A stretch of DNA of 64,000 nucleotides from positions 1 to 64,000 of the forward strand of contig NZ_FQUM01000008.1 in NCBI RefSeq assembly GCF_900129025.1, written 5' to 3'. The position numbers and the translations under genes are program-made. Shown here piece by piece: positions 27,918 to 36,216 of this stretch; position 1 is the first letter of the stretch, and each line of letters begins with the position of its first letter. This stretch comes from Mariniphaga anaerophila (lineage in GTDB: Bacteria > Bacteroidota > Bacteroidia > Bacteroidales > Prolixibacteraceae). The notes under the pieces were generated by a model. It had not been told where the DNA came from. It did not search any database and worked only from the letters and a program-made list of their open reading frames with translations.

Positions 27918-28873
27918 CTTACTGCGGGTTGATATAACGGTTTTTTTGCCCATAAAGCTGAAAGGGTGAGACCACTGACAATGTGCCAAACTCCCCACCA
28001 AGCCGCAATAAAAGTCATTCCTCCCAACTCCAGTTCCGGCGGAAAAATCTTTGGATTGAACATCAATACCAATGCCAGTCCCGAATTTTGAATACCGGTT
28101 TCCAGCGTAACTGTTCGCCTGTCAACCCGGGGCAGCCGTGCCAGAGAACTGACCGAAAAACCTGCTCCCAATGCCAACCCGTTGTGGACTAATACAATCA
28201 GGAAAATGATGTGGATGTATTTAATAAAGTTGCTGAAATTAGCCGACAATAAAATAATGACAAACCCGATAAAAATGATGATGGATGCTTGTCGGATCGG
28301 TTTCTTTATCTTTTTTGTAAGTTTCGGGAAATACTGCGAGAAGAAAAGTCCCAGAATCACCGGGATTCCCAACAGAATAACGACGGTTTGCACCATCTGA
28401 AAAAAATCTATTTCAATAGGAACGAGAAAACTTCCGGCTCCGGCTTTGTTGTAATATTTAAGGAATAGTTTTCCCCAAAGGGCAAAGTTTAGCGGCGTCA
28501 TAAATGTTGCCCCCAGCGTGGCCACTGCGGTCAGACTCACCGATAGGGCAATATTCCCTTTCGCCATGGCGCTCATAAAATTTGAAATGTTTCCGCCCGG
28601 ACACGATGCAATCAGAATCATACCAAGTGCAACTGTTGGCGTTGGGTTGAGTACCAAAACCAAAAGAAAGGTTATAAACGGTAGTAGAAAAAACTGTGAT
28701 ATCATTCCAATAATAGCCGATTTGGGCTTCATGATAACATCTTTAAAATGCTCCATCTTAATATCTAAAGCCACACCAAACATGATAAAGGCGATGGTGA
28801 CATTTAATGCAAACAGACCCGAAGGGGAAAAATTTAACCGGACGTGATCGAGGACTTCCAGCGCTTCTTTCAT
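27914..28873 (-). CDS. Bile acid:sodium symporter family (BASS) protein
   Basis: A 319-residue inner-membrane Na+-coupled transporter with nine to ten hydrophobic segments. Family features include the N-terminal FGVALDIKMEHF region, the helix 4 crossover motif CPGGNISNFMSAMAKGNIALS and a second crossover near TLETGIQNSGLAL. Bacterial BASS proteins move bile acids, pantoate, pyruvate or other organic acids, and the substrate is not clear here. The start at 28873 is preferred over 28927 because the latter lies inside the proposed promoter (28898-28928). It is coupled by an ATGA overlap to the acyltransferase. Confidence 0.87.
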   Translation of the reverse strand: MKEALEVLDHVRLNFSPSGLFALNVTIAFIMFGVALDIKMEHFKDVIMKPKSAIIGMISQFFLLPFITFLLVLVLNPTPTVALGMILIASCPGGNISNFMSAMAKGNIALSVSLTAVATLGATFMTPLNFALWGKLFLKYYNKAGAGSFLVPIEIDFFQMVQTVVILLGIPVILGLFFSQYFPKLTKKIKKPIRQASIIIFIGFVIILLSANFSNFIKYIHIIFLIVLVHNGLALGAGFSVSSLARLPRVDRRTVTLETGIQNSGLALVLMFNPKIFPPELELGGMTFIAAWWGVWHIVSGLTLSALWAKKPLYQPAVR

Positions 28874-28897
28874 AACATTTTCATTAAAAACTAACCC

Positions 28898-28928
28898 CGA
28901 AAATAGAAAAACAAATGGGAATGACAAT
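28898..28928 (-). promoter_or_regulatory. Predicted promoter of the BASS-acyltransferase operon
   Basis: Read on the minus strand: ATTG (28928-28925), a 19-bp spacer, then TATTTTCG (28905-28898). Each box has one mismatch from TTTG and TAnnTTTG. Transcription would start about 20 bp before the ATG at 28873. Confidence 0.4.
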
Positions 28929-29341
28929 GAAACGATTTTTTGAAATTAGACATACTTCCTTTTTTGCCTTCTTTGAAAACAACAAAAGTTGGTGTATACA
29001 GATTTGAAAAATTTACTTTATTTTCTGTAAGTTGTTTTCCTGCATTCTTTTAGTTCTTTCCTGATGGCGCCGGACTTTTTACTTGTATTGCCTCCAAAAC
29101 AGGTATTAATTTTTCGTTTGCCTTTTTGTGAAATAAGTGGCTGAATAAAATGAATCGTCTATCCTTTTTCAATATTTATTGGTTTCGTGTCGAAGTTTAA
29201 ATATCAGGAGCTTTTGCTGTCGGCATAATTTTGTTCTAAAAGATTTGGTTTTGAGGTTTGTATTTGCGTTGTGTTGTGGAGAGAGTTATGTTTTGCGTTG
29301 GATGGAGAGAGTGTCGTTTGTTATGGTTGTTATAAAATTTG

Positions 29342-29377
29342 TTTCGATATATTTCAGAAAATTTCGATTTTGTTTTG
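29342..29377 (+). repeat. Phased TTTC(G/A) direct repeats upstream of glpD
   Basis: TTTCG at 29342, TTTCA at 29352, TTTCG at 29362 and TTTTG at 29373 recur every 10-11 bp, about one helical turn. The last copy merges with the -33 box of the promoter. Direct repeats on one helix face just upstream of or across a -33 box suit binding of a transcriptional regulator; a DeoR/GlpR protein is encoded at 46083-46865. Confidence 0.5.
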
Positions 29378-29404
29378 ATTTGTTGTCGGGACTTTTTAAT
29401 TTTG
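29374..29404 (+). promoter_or_regulatory. Full-consensus promoter of the glpD-glpT-SusCD operon
   Basis: TTTG (29374-29377), a 19-bp spacer and TAATTTTG (29397-29404) match both Bacteroidota promoter boxes without mismatch. Transcription would begin about 16 bp before the ATG at 29427. Confidence 0.65.
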
Positions 29405-29426
29405 AACAAATAACTTAATATCAGAT

Positions 29427-30998
29427 ATGAAACGGGAAGATGATATTCAACAATTGAGAGACTCAAAGGATAGTTGGGATTTCATTGTAATAGGTGGAGG
29501 TGCCACCGGGCTGGGGACAGCAGTTGACGCTGCGAGCCGCGGGTACAAAACAATTTTGCTGGAGCAGGCTGACTTTGCAAAAGCAACATCGAGCCGAAGT
29601 ACAAAGCTTGTTCACGGCGGCGTAAGGTATTTGCAAAAAGGCGATGTTGCATTGGTTCGCGAGGCTCTGCGTGAACGTGGTTACCTGAGTAGAAATGCTC
29701 CGCATCTGGTAAAAAACCAGCGTTTTATCATTGGGAACTATCAATGGTGGGAGAAGCCTTTTTATACAATTGGTCTGACGGTGTACGATGTTTTGGCAGG
29801 CCGGATGGGACTGGGGCATTCGCTCCCGATGGGGAAGAAAGATGTAATTAAACACATTCCGCAGATTGAGCAAAATAGCTTAAAAGGTGGCGTATCTTAT
29901 CAGGATGGACAGTTTGATGACTCCCGCCTGGCGGTTAATTTAATGCAGACAGCTGTTGAGAACGGTGCCACAATTTTGAATTATACCAAGGTGACACAGC
30001 TTTTAAAGGATACCGATGGAAAAGTTTCGGGAGTTGTTGTTGAAGATAAAATTGGCGGAGAAAGTTTCGAATTGAAAGGTAGTTGTATTGTAAATGCGAC
30101 TGGAATTTTTGTAGATGACATCATAAAAATGGATAGCCCGGAAGAAAGACCGATGGTGCGTCCAAGCCAGGGCGTTCATCTTGTGGTTGATAAATCATTT
30201 TTGGGTGGAGACGATGCTATTATGGTACCAAAAACCAGTGATGGCAGGGTGATGTTTGGCGTTCCCTGGCACAATCGGGTAATATTGGGAACTACCGATA
30301 CACCTGTTGATGAGTTTGTGCTTGAGCCGAAAGCATTAGAGCAGGAAGTCGATTTTATATTGGAAACCGCCGGCAGGTACCTGGCTAAAAAACCTCAGCG
30401 GAAAGATGTCCTTTGCGTTTTTGCCGGTCTGCGCCCGTTAGCCGCTCCAAAAAAACATTCAGAAGAAGCAAAAACAAAAGAGATTTCACGCAGTCATAAA
30501 TTGGTGACTTCAGATTCCGGGTTGGTTACTATAACCGGCGGAAAATGGACGACTTACCGAATAATGGCAGAAGAGACGGTTGACCTTGCCATAAAAACCA
30601 AAGCTATCGCGTTTAAGCCTTGCAAAACAAAGCATCTGAAAATACACGGATATCTACAAAGTCCCGATAGAAATAATCATCTATATATATATGGTAGCGA
30701 TCAGGAAAAAGTTGTTCAACTACAAAAAAGCAATCCTGAATATGCGAAAAGGCTGAGCGATAAACTGGAATTTACTGCAGCAGAAGTAGTTTGGGCTGTG
30801 CGCGAAGAAATGGCTCTTACTGTTGACGATGTGCTTGCACGCAGAGTCAGGGCTTTGTATTTGGATGCCAGGGCTTCAATTGAAATGGCGCCCGCTGTTG
30901 CCGCTATTTTGGCCAAGGAACTTAATAAAGATAAAGCCTGGGAAGAAGACCAGGTTCAGCAGTTTACTGAATTGGCAAAAGGCTACTTTTTGTCATAG
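29427..30998 (+). CDS. glpD: Aerobic-type glycerol-3-phosphate dehydrogenase (FAD)
   Basis: Oxidises sn-glycerol-3-phosphate to dihydroxyacetone phosphate, passing electrons to the respiratory quinones at the inner membrane. 523 residues, normal for GlpD/GlpA catalytic subunits. The FAD-binding loop GGGATGLG lies at about residues 22-29, followed by the family signature SSRSTKLVHGGVRYLQ and the C-terminal DAO domain (ITGGKWTTYRIMAEE; EEMALTVDDVLARRVRAL). No GlpB/GlpC-like gene follows, favouring the single-subunit form. First gene of an eight-gene operon that begins at the promoter 29374-29404. No glycerol kinase or facilitator is nearby, so its G3P probably comes from GlpT import. Confidence 0.94.
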   Translation: MKREDDIQQLRDSKDSWDFIVIGGGATGLGTAVDAASRGYKTILLEQADFAKATSSRSTKLVHGGVRYLQKGDVALVREALRERGYLSRNAPHLVKNQRFIIGNYQWWEKPFYTIGLTVYDVLAGRMGLGHSLPMGKKDVIKHIPQIEQNSLKGGVSYQDGQFDDSRLAVNLMQTAVENGATILNYTKVTQLLKDTDGKVSGVVVEDKIGGESFELKGSCIVNATGIFVDDIIKMDSPEERPMVRPSQGVHLVVDKSFLGGDDAIMVPKTSDGRVMFGVPWHNRVILGTTDTPVDEFVLEPKALEQEVDFILETAGRYLAKKPQRKDVLCVFAGLRPLAAPKKHSEEAKTKEISRSHKLVTSDSGLVTITGGKWTTYRIMAEETVDLAIKTKAIAFKPCKTKHLKIHGYLQSPDRNNHLYIYGSDQEKVVQLQKSNPEYAKRLSDKLEFTAAEVVWAVREEMALTVDDVLARRVRALYLDARASIEMAPAVAAILAKELNKDKAWEEDQVQQFTELAKGYFLS

Positions 30999-31075
30999 AA
31001 ATGTAACAAATACTTTACTCGAAAATAATATTGGCTGCATACATTTGCCGCCGATTAAATAAAAGATGAATTAAA

Positions 31076-32410
31076 ATGATAAAATTTCTAAAACCTGCAC
31101 CTCACAAAGAACTATTGCCCAAAGAAAAAATAGACCCTGAATATAAAAAACTTCGTTTTCAGGTTTTTATGGGCATTTTTGTCGGGTACGCAGGATATTA
31201 CCTGGTACGGAAAAACTTCTCCCTGGTAATGCCCGATTTAATAGAACAAGGATACTCCAGAGGTGCTCTGGGTATTATTTCATCGGCAGTTTCAATTTCA
31301 TATGGCCTCAGCAAATTTTTAATGGGTGGTGTTTCGGACAGAAGCAACGCCCGTATTTTTTTAAGCCTGGGACTGTTGTTGTCCGGAATCACAATATTTA
31401 GTCTAGGTACTATTCCGGTGCTTACCTCATCAGTTACCATTATGTTTATGGTTATGCTGGTAAATGGTTGGTTTCAGGGAATGGGGTGGCCGCCCTCTGG
31501 TCGCGTAATGGTGCATTGGTTTTCCACAAAAGAAAGAGGAACAAAAATGTCGATTTGGAATGTCGCTCACAATGTTGGCGGCGGACTTATCGGTCCTTTG
31601 GCAGTGTTGGGGGTTGCAATTTTTGGCGACTGGCACAGTAAACTGTACTTCCCGGCAATGATTGCCATCTTAATCTCATTTATTGCCTATTTGCTTATTC
31701 GGGATACACCGCAATCTTGCGGGCTGCCCAATATCGAAAAGTATAAAAATGATTATCCCAAAGACTATAATGAGAAGTACGAAAAAGAGTTTTCTCCCAG
31801 AGAGATATTTTTCACTTACGTTTTCAGAAATAAATTTTTGTGGCTGATTGCCATTGCAAATATCATGGTGTATCTGGTTCGCTACGGCATACTCGACTGG
31901 GCTCCAACCTACCTGAAAGAAGCTAAAGATTTTTCGGTGCAAGAGTCTGGCTGGGCATATTTTGCATACGAATATGCAGGAATTCCGGGAACTCTGCTTT
32001 GCGGATGGATATCGGATAAAGTGTTTAAAGGAAGGAGGGCCCCTGCCATTGTAATTTACATGGTATTGGTAATGGCGGCAATTTACGTGTACTGGAAGAA
32101 CCCTCCCGGACACGTGATGCTCGATAATATTGCACTTATTGCAATCGGTTTTCTGATATACGGACCGGTAATGTTAATTGGAGTTCAGGCACTCGATTTG
32201 GTGCCCAAAAAAGCAGCAGGTACCGCTGCCGGTCTTACCGGGCTATTTGGTTACCTGGGAGGCGCGCTCGGCGCAAATATCGCCATCGGTTTTATTGTTG
32301 ACCACATGGGATGGGATGCCGCATTTATATTAATGTTGGTAGCCTGTGTTATTGCAATTTTGTTTACTGCTCTCACCTGGAACACCGAGAAAAAACGTTT
32401 ATTGGCTTAA
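31076..32410 (+). CDS. glpT: Glycerol-3-phosphate transporter
   Basis: An organophosphate:phosphate antiporter of the inner membrane, 444 residues with twelve hydrophobic segments. Both substrate-binding arginine motifs of E. coli GlpT are recognisable: YYLVRKNFSLVMP in helix 1 (Arg45 equivalent) and YLVRYGILDWAP in helix 7 (Arg269 equivalent). The motif GWFQGMGWPPSGRVMVHWFS is also characteristic. This supports import of sn-glycerol-3-phosphate in exchange for phosphate. It lies between glpD and exported phosphatase and phosphodiesterase genes, so the operon couples extracytoplasmic release of G3P, uptake and oxidation. The gap after glpD is 77 bp. Confidence 0.94.
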   Translation: MIKFLKPAPHKELLPKEKIDPEYKKLRFQVFMGIFVGYAGYYLVRKNFSLVMPDLIEQGYSRGALGIISSAVSISYGLSKFLMGGVSDRSNARIFLSLGLLLSGITIFSLGTIPVLTSSVTIMFMVMLVNGWFQGMGWPPSGRVMVHWFSTKERGTKMSIWNVAHNVGGGLIGPLAVLGVAIFGDWHSKLYFPAMIAILISFIAYLLIRDTPQSCGLPNIEKYKNDYPKDYNEKYEKEFSPREIFFTYVFRNKFLWLIAIANIMVYLVRYGILDWAPTYLKEAKDFSVQESGWAYFAYEYAGIPGTLLCGWISDKVFKGRRAPAIVIYMVLVMAAIYVYWKNPPGHVMLDNIALIAIGFLIYGPVMLIGVQALDLVPKKAAGTAAGLTGLFGYLGGALGANIAIGFIVDHMGWDAAFILMLVACVIAILFTALTWNTEKKRLLA

Positions 32411-32430
32411 ACCAAAAAATCAAAATTAAA

Positions 32431-33372
32431 ATGCTTGAACAGATGAAACGAATATTAATTGCCTTTTCTCTTTTTGTGTTTTGCCTGGCACAAACAACAC
32501 ATGCACAAACGTTCAGAACAATTAAAGGTTGGTCTGATGACGTTAACAATCGGTTAGAGAGTTTTCTGAACTCAACCATTGTTATGAAAGAACGAAAAGT
32601 TGCGGTGTTCGATTGCGACGGAACAACTTTTGGTCAGGTACCGCATTATTTGGCAGATGAGGCATTGTACCAGTATGCCGACGATGTTTTGAAAACAAGA
32701 AGCGACAAAGCGTCCAAAGAAAAGCTTGATATTTTGGATCGCATGGTAAAGAATGGAAACAATGTTGGAAAGGTTTATGTGGAAGATCGGATTCATTTTT
32801 TAGCCGGTCTCACCCCGGAGCAGATTGAAACAATTGGGTACGATTGCTACAGAAAATCATATAAAGGGAAATTTTATCCTGAAATGAAAGAGCTGATTGC
32901 AAACCTGAAGGAATATGACTTTGAGGTTTGGATATTAACGGCATCTCCTGAGTTGCTTTACCAGAAATTTGTAGCCGAAGAACTTGGCTTGTCCACCATT
33001 AATATTTTAGGTGCAAAATGTGTAATTGAAGGCGGAAAAACAACGGGCGAAATAATTCCGCCAATTCCGCAGGACGATGGCAAAGCACATACCATCGAAA
33101 CATTCATAAAAGCGCGCCCTCTTATTGTTGGTGGAAATAGCCGGGGCGACATGGATATGTTAAATGAATCTTTCGGGCTGCAAATCGTGGTTAATCCTGA
33201 TGACAAAACAGTAAGAGGGCCGGAAGACGGCCCCATGAACGGACACACGGTAAAGTCGTACTGGGAAAAAGAAGGGGCGCTAATTGTAAAATGCAACGAC
33301 GTAGCCGATCCCAAAATGGATTTTCATACAACAAAATGGAAAATCAGGCAGAACAGGCCGAATCCTAAGTAA
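32431..33372 (+). CDS. Secreted HAD-superfamily phosphatase
   Basis: 313 residues from the ATG at 32431, with a signal peptide ending near THAQ (about residue 26). Motif I is AVFDCDGTTFG (nucleophile D61 and general acid D63), motif II is WILTASPELL, and the C-terminal motif (GGNSRGDMDML) binds Mg2+. This resembles the phosphoserine-phosphatase/PHOSPHO1 branch of HAD enzymes, but export to the periplasm is uncommon for it. It may dephosphorylate a phospho-head-group released by the GDPD (for example phosphocholine or phosphoethanolamine), though that is a guess. A longer frame from 32311 overlaps glpT by 100 bp and is rejected. Confidence 0.88.
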   Translation: MLEQMKRILIAFSLFVFCLAQTTHAQTFRTIKGWSDDVNNRLESFLNSTIVMKERKVAVFDCDGTTFGQVPHYLADEALYQYADDVLKTRSDKASKEKLDILDRMVKNGNNVGKVYVEDRIHFLAGLTPEQIETIGYDCYRKSYKGKFYPEMKELIANLKEYDFEVWILTASPELLYQKFVAEELGLSTINILGAKCVIEGGKTTGEIIPPIPQDDGKAHTIETFIKARPLIVGGNSRGDMDMLNESFGLQIVVNPDDKTVRGPEDGPMNGHTVKSYWEKEGALIVKCNDVADPKMDFHTTKWKIRQNRPNPK

Positions 33373-33420
33373 AGAGGTATTATTTTTTTAATTTTATTTT
33401 AACGGATTATTTGTTTGACT

Positions 33421-34179
33421 ATGAGAAGAATATTGTTTTTTGCGTTGTTTTTATTTCTAACAGTTTTTACCATGCATGCGCAAGTGAAGGTAATAGCTCA
33501 TCGCGGGTACTGGAAGGCGCCCGGATCTACTCAAAATTCGTTGTCTTCCTTCGCTAAAGCGGATTCCGTTGGAGCATTCGGCTCCGAGTTTGACGTTTGG
33601 ATGACGATAGATGGAAAATTGGTTGTTAATCATGATAAACAGTTTAAAGGGGTGAACATGGAAACTACACCGTTTTCCGAAATCCGCAAAGTGCGTTTGG
33701 ATAATGGTGAGCAAATTCCTACTCTGGATGAATATCTGAAAATGGCAGCAGGTAAACCGGAAACGCGTATTGTTTTGGAAATGAAATCGCTGACCGATCT
33801 CTCCAGAGAAGACGAGTCCGCAGCAAAAATTGTAAAAGCTCTGAAAAAGCATAAACTGCTGGACAGAACTGATATTATAGCCTTTTCTATAAATGCTTGT
33901 TTGGCTTTCAAAAAATTGATTCCCGACACCAAAATTTATTATTTGGATGGCGATTTGTCTCCGAAGAAAATAAAAAAATTAGGGCTGGCAGGGATTGATT
34001 ACTCGGTCAAAACATTGAGAAAGCATCCCGAATGGATAGAGGAGTCGCACAAACTGGGATTGGAAGTGAATGTTTGGACAGTGGACAAAGAAGAGGACAT
34101 GAAGTATTTTATCGAAATGGGTGTGGATTATATTACAACGAATTATCCGGAACATTTACAGAAATTGCTTGCGGAATAA
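33421..34179 (+). CDS. Periplasmic glycerophosphodiester phosphodiesterase
   Basis: Hydrolyses glycerophosphodiesters (deacylated phospholipids) to sn-glycerol-3-phosphate and an alcohol. 252 residues from the ATG at 33421, with a signal peptide of about 20 residues (MRRILFFALFLFLTVF...HA). Catalytic elements: H27-R28-G in the opening strand, the metal pair E56-x-D58 (GSEFDVW) and H71 (VVNHD). The C-terminal TIM-barrel segments include EVNVWTVDKEEDMKYFIEMG and ITTNYPE. The TTG six bases upstream is not needed. Its product is the substrate of GlpT and GlpD in the same operon. It is of the GlpQ/UgpQ type and secreted like GlpQ, but shorter. Confidence 0.92.
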   Translation: MRRILFFALFLFLTVFTMHAQVKVIAHRGYWKAPGSTQNSLSSFAKADSVGAFGSEFDVWMTIDGKLVVNHDKQFKGVNMETTPFSEIRKVRLDNGEQIPTLDEYLKMAAGKPETRIVLEMKSLTDLSREDESAAKIVKALKKHKLLDRTDIIAFSINACLAFKKLIPDTKIYYLDGDLSPKKIKKLGLAGIDYSVKTLRKHPEWIEESHKLGLEVNVWTVDKEEDMKYFIEMGVDYITTNYPEHLQKLLAE

Positions 34180-34200
34180 GAATAGATAGATTTTAAACGA

Positions 34201-36189
34201 ATGAGAAAAATGAAAAATATACTGGAATACAATAAAATTCTATTGTATTTGGTCTTGGCTGTAATTTTATCGCTTTACGGTTGCAATGGAGGGAATGACC
34301 ACGAAGAACCTGTAGATGATTTCAATATACAGATTAGTCTTCCTTCTGCAATTGACGTAACCCAGGGGGGCGAATATGTTTTTACGGCGCAAGGTGGAGG
34401 CGGACTAAAAATGTCCGATTCATTCCTTCTGGAGTCGGGAGGCATTTCTTACGTTTGCCCTGTCACCGCTGTTTCTTCCACAGGATTCACGGTGCAGATT
34501 TCCAATGAATGTAAAACCGGCGAATACAATGTTTCCGTTAAACGGGATTTACGGAAGAAGCCAGTTGGGAAAATATACATCAATATTGTTGACTTTTTGT
34601 TTACGCCTGACGAAGGCACTACAATATATGGCATTGTTAAATCGGAAGAAGGCGGCGTGAAAGGCGTCGTGGTTTCAGACGGTGTGGAAGTGACCACCAC
34701 CGATGAAAAAGGCATTTATCAACTCAAGTCTGCGAAGAAAAGAAATTATGTCTTTATTTCTGTTCCGAGCAATTACGAAGCGCCCTCTTCGGGTGTGCTT
34801 CCTCAGTTTTTTCAAACATTAAAAGCCAATGCCAACACGGTAGAACGGGTAGACTTTACGCTTAACAAGGTTGCCGGACAGGATGCCTACAAAGTATTTA
34901 TGCTTGGCGACATGCACCTGGCTGCCCGAACAAACGACCTTAGCCAGTTTTCGGCTTTTACTACTGACCTGAACAACTACAGGAACGCCAACGCTTCAAA
35001 AAAAATGTACGCAATTACCCTGGGAGACATGACCTGGGATTTGTACTGGTATTCAAATAATTTTGGCTTATCCGAATACCTGAACACCATAAACAGTCAG
35101 GTGAAAAATTTGCAGATATTCCACACCATCGGCAACCACGATTACGATTACCAAGCGACTTCCGATTTTACTGCGGAGCTCCAATATATGAACTACATTG
35201 CCCCTACCTATTACTCTTTTAATATAGGTGAAATTCATTATGTTGTGATGGATGATATCGATTGCAGTGAGTACGACGGAACAACTTCCCGCAAATACAA
35301 AAAACTGACTTCTGCAGAACAGTTGAGCTGGCTTGAAAAAGATCTCTCTTATATCGACAAGTCAACGCCTTTGGTTGTTGTAATGCACGCACAAGTATAT
35401 TATCCTTTGCAAACTGGCGAATTTAGGATAGACCACGACATAGCCAGTACCGAGCAACTATTCAACATTTTGAGCGGTTATAAAGTGCATTTTGTGACGG
35501 GGCATACACACATGACTTTCAACGTTACGCCGGAATCAGCGGTTACAGGCGGAAATGATTTCTACGAACATAACACAGGAGCTGTCTGCGCCTCGTGGTG
35601 GTGGTCCGGAAATTTAACGCCGGGTATTCACATCAGCCCCGACGGTACGCCGGGCGGATATGCGATTTGGGATGTTTCGGGGAAAGATTTGCAATATGTT
35701 TACAAGGCCACCGGATGGTCGGAAGACTACCAATTCCGCAGTTACGACCTGAACAATGTACATTTTTCGCTGGCAGATGTTCCGCTGATGCCATCCTCTG
35801 TTCCCGCTTCGGTTAAGAATAAGTATATGCAGTATGTTGATGCCTACCCGGCAAACAATAACAACGAGTTGCTGATAAACATCTGGAACTGGAATCCGAA
35901 CTGGACGCTGACCGTAACTGACGAATACGGAAAGAGACTGACTCCTGAAAAAGTTTGGGCATACGACCCGCTGCATATTGCAGCCCTTTCTGTGAAGCGC
36001 TTCAACTCGGCTAGTCTGAAGTCTACTCCCAGTTTTATTACCGAAAAGTTTACTCACTTTTTTAAGGTGAAAGCCGATAATCCCGATACAGATATGATCA
36101 TTACCGTTAAAGATGAGTTTGGGCACATCTGGACGGAAAACATGCAACGTCCCAAAGTCTTCTCTACAGATTCTTATAAAACAAAATAA
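34201..36189 (+). CDS. Calcineurin-like phosphoesterase lipoprotein with Ig-like and MetallophosN/C domains
   Basis: 662 residues, lipidated at Cys28 (LSLYGC). Domains in order: an Ig-like beta domain (about 38-135), a MetallophosN-type domain (about 145-225, GIVKSEEGGVKGVVVSDG), the catalytic domain and a C-terminal beta domain (about 500-650). Metal motifs are complete: FMLGDMHLA, TLGDMTWD, IGNHDYD, VVMHAQVY and VTGHTHM. Here the first motif is DxH, whereas the paralogue at 5168 has DxQ. The protein probably sits on the cell surface or in the periplasm and cleaves a phosphoester of the SusCD ligand before or after uptake. It directly precedes SusC (27 bp gap). Confidence 0.9.
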   Translation: MRKMKNILEYNKILLYLVLAVILSLYGCNGGNDHEEPVDDFNIQISLPSAIDVTQGGEYVFTAQGGGGLKMSDSFLLESGGISYVCPVTAVSSTGFTVQISNECKTGEYNVSVKRDLRKKPVGKIYINIVDFLFTPDEGTTIYGIVKSEEGGVKGVVVSDGVEVTTTDEKGIYQLKSAKKRNYVFISVPSNYEAPSSGVLPQFFQTLKANANTVERVDFTLNKVAGQDAYKVFMLGDMHLAARTNDLSQFSAFTTDLNNYRNANASKKMYAITLGDMTWDLYWYSNNFGLSEYLNTINSQVKNLQIFHTIGNHDYDYQATSDFTAELQYMNYIAPTYYSFNIGEIHYVVMDDIDCSEYDGTTSRKYKKLTSAEQLSWLEKDLSYIDKSTPLVVVMHAQVYYPLQTGEFRIDHDIASTEQLFNILSGYKVHFVTGHTHMTFNVTPESAVTGGNDFYEHNTGAVCASWWWSGNLTPGIHISPDGTPGGYAIWDVSGKDLQYVYKATGWSEDYQFRSYDLNNVHFSLADVPLMPSSVPASVKNKYMQYVDAYPANNNNELLINIWNWNPNWTLTVTDEYGKRLTPEKVWAYDPLHIAALSVKRFNSASLKSTPSFITEKFTHFFKVKADNPDTDMIITVKDEFGHIWTENMQRPKVFSTDSYKTK

Positions 36190-36216
36190 AAAATTAATTT
36201 AAACACTTATGAATCA

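Larger units (their letters stand above)
28929..29426. promoter_or_regulatory. Regulatory region upstream of the glp-SusCD operon
   Basis: No gene is supported in this roughly 500-bp stretch. Its downstream end holds a full-consensus promoter (29374-29404) preceded by phased TTTC repeats (29342-29366). The upstream half is AT-rich with no clear motif or hairpin. Confidence 0.5.

Noticed and set aside
29179-29418. 79-codon ORF upstream of glpD
   Set aside because: It covers the promoter and phased repeats and translates to a Phe/Cys-rich sequence without family features.
32311-32430. Extended start of the HAD phosphatase inside glpT
   Set aside because: It would overlap glpT by 100 bp and bury the signal peptide behind 40 polar residues.
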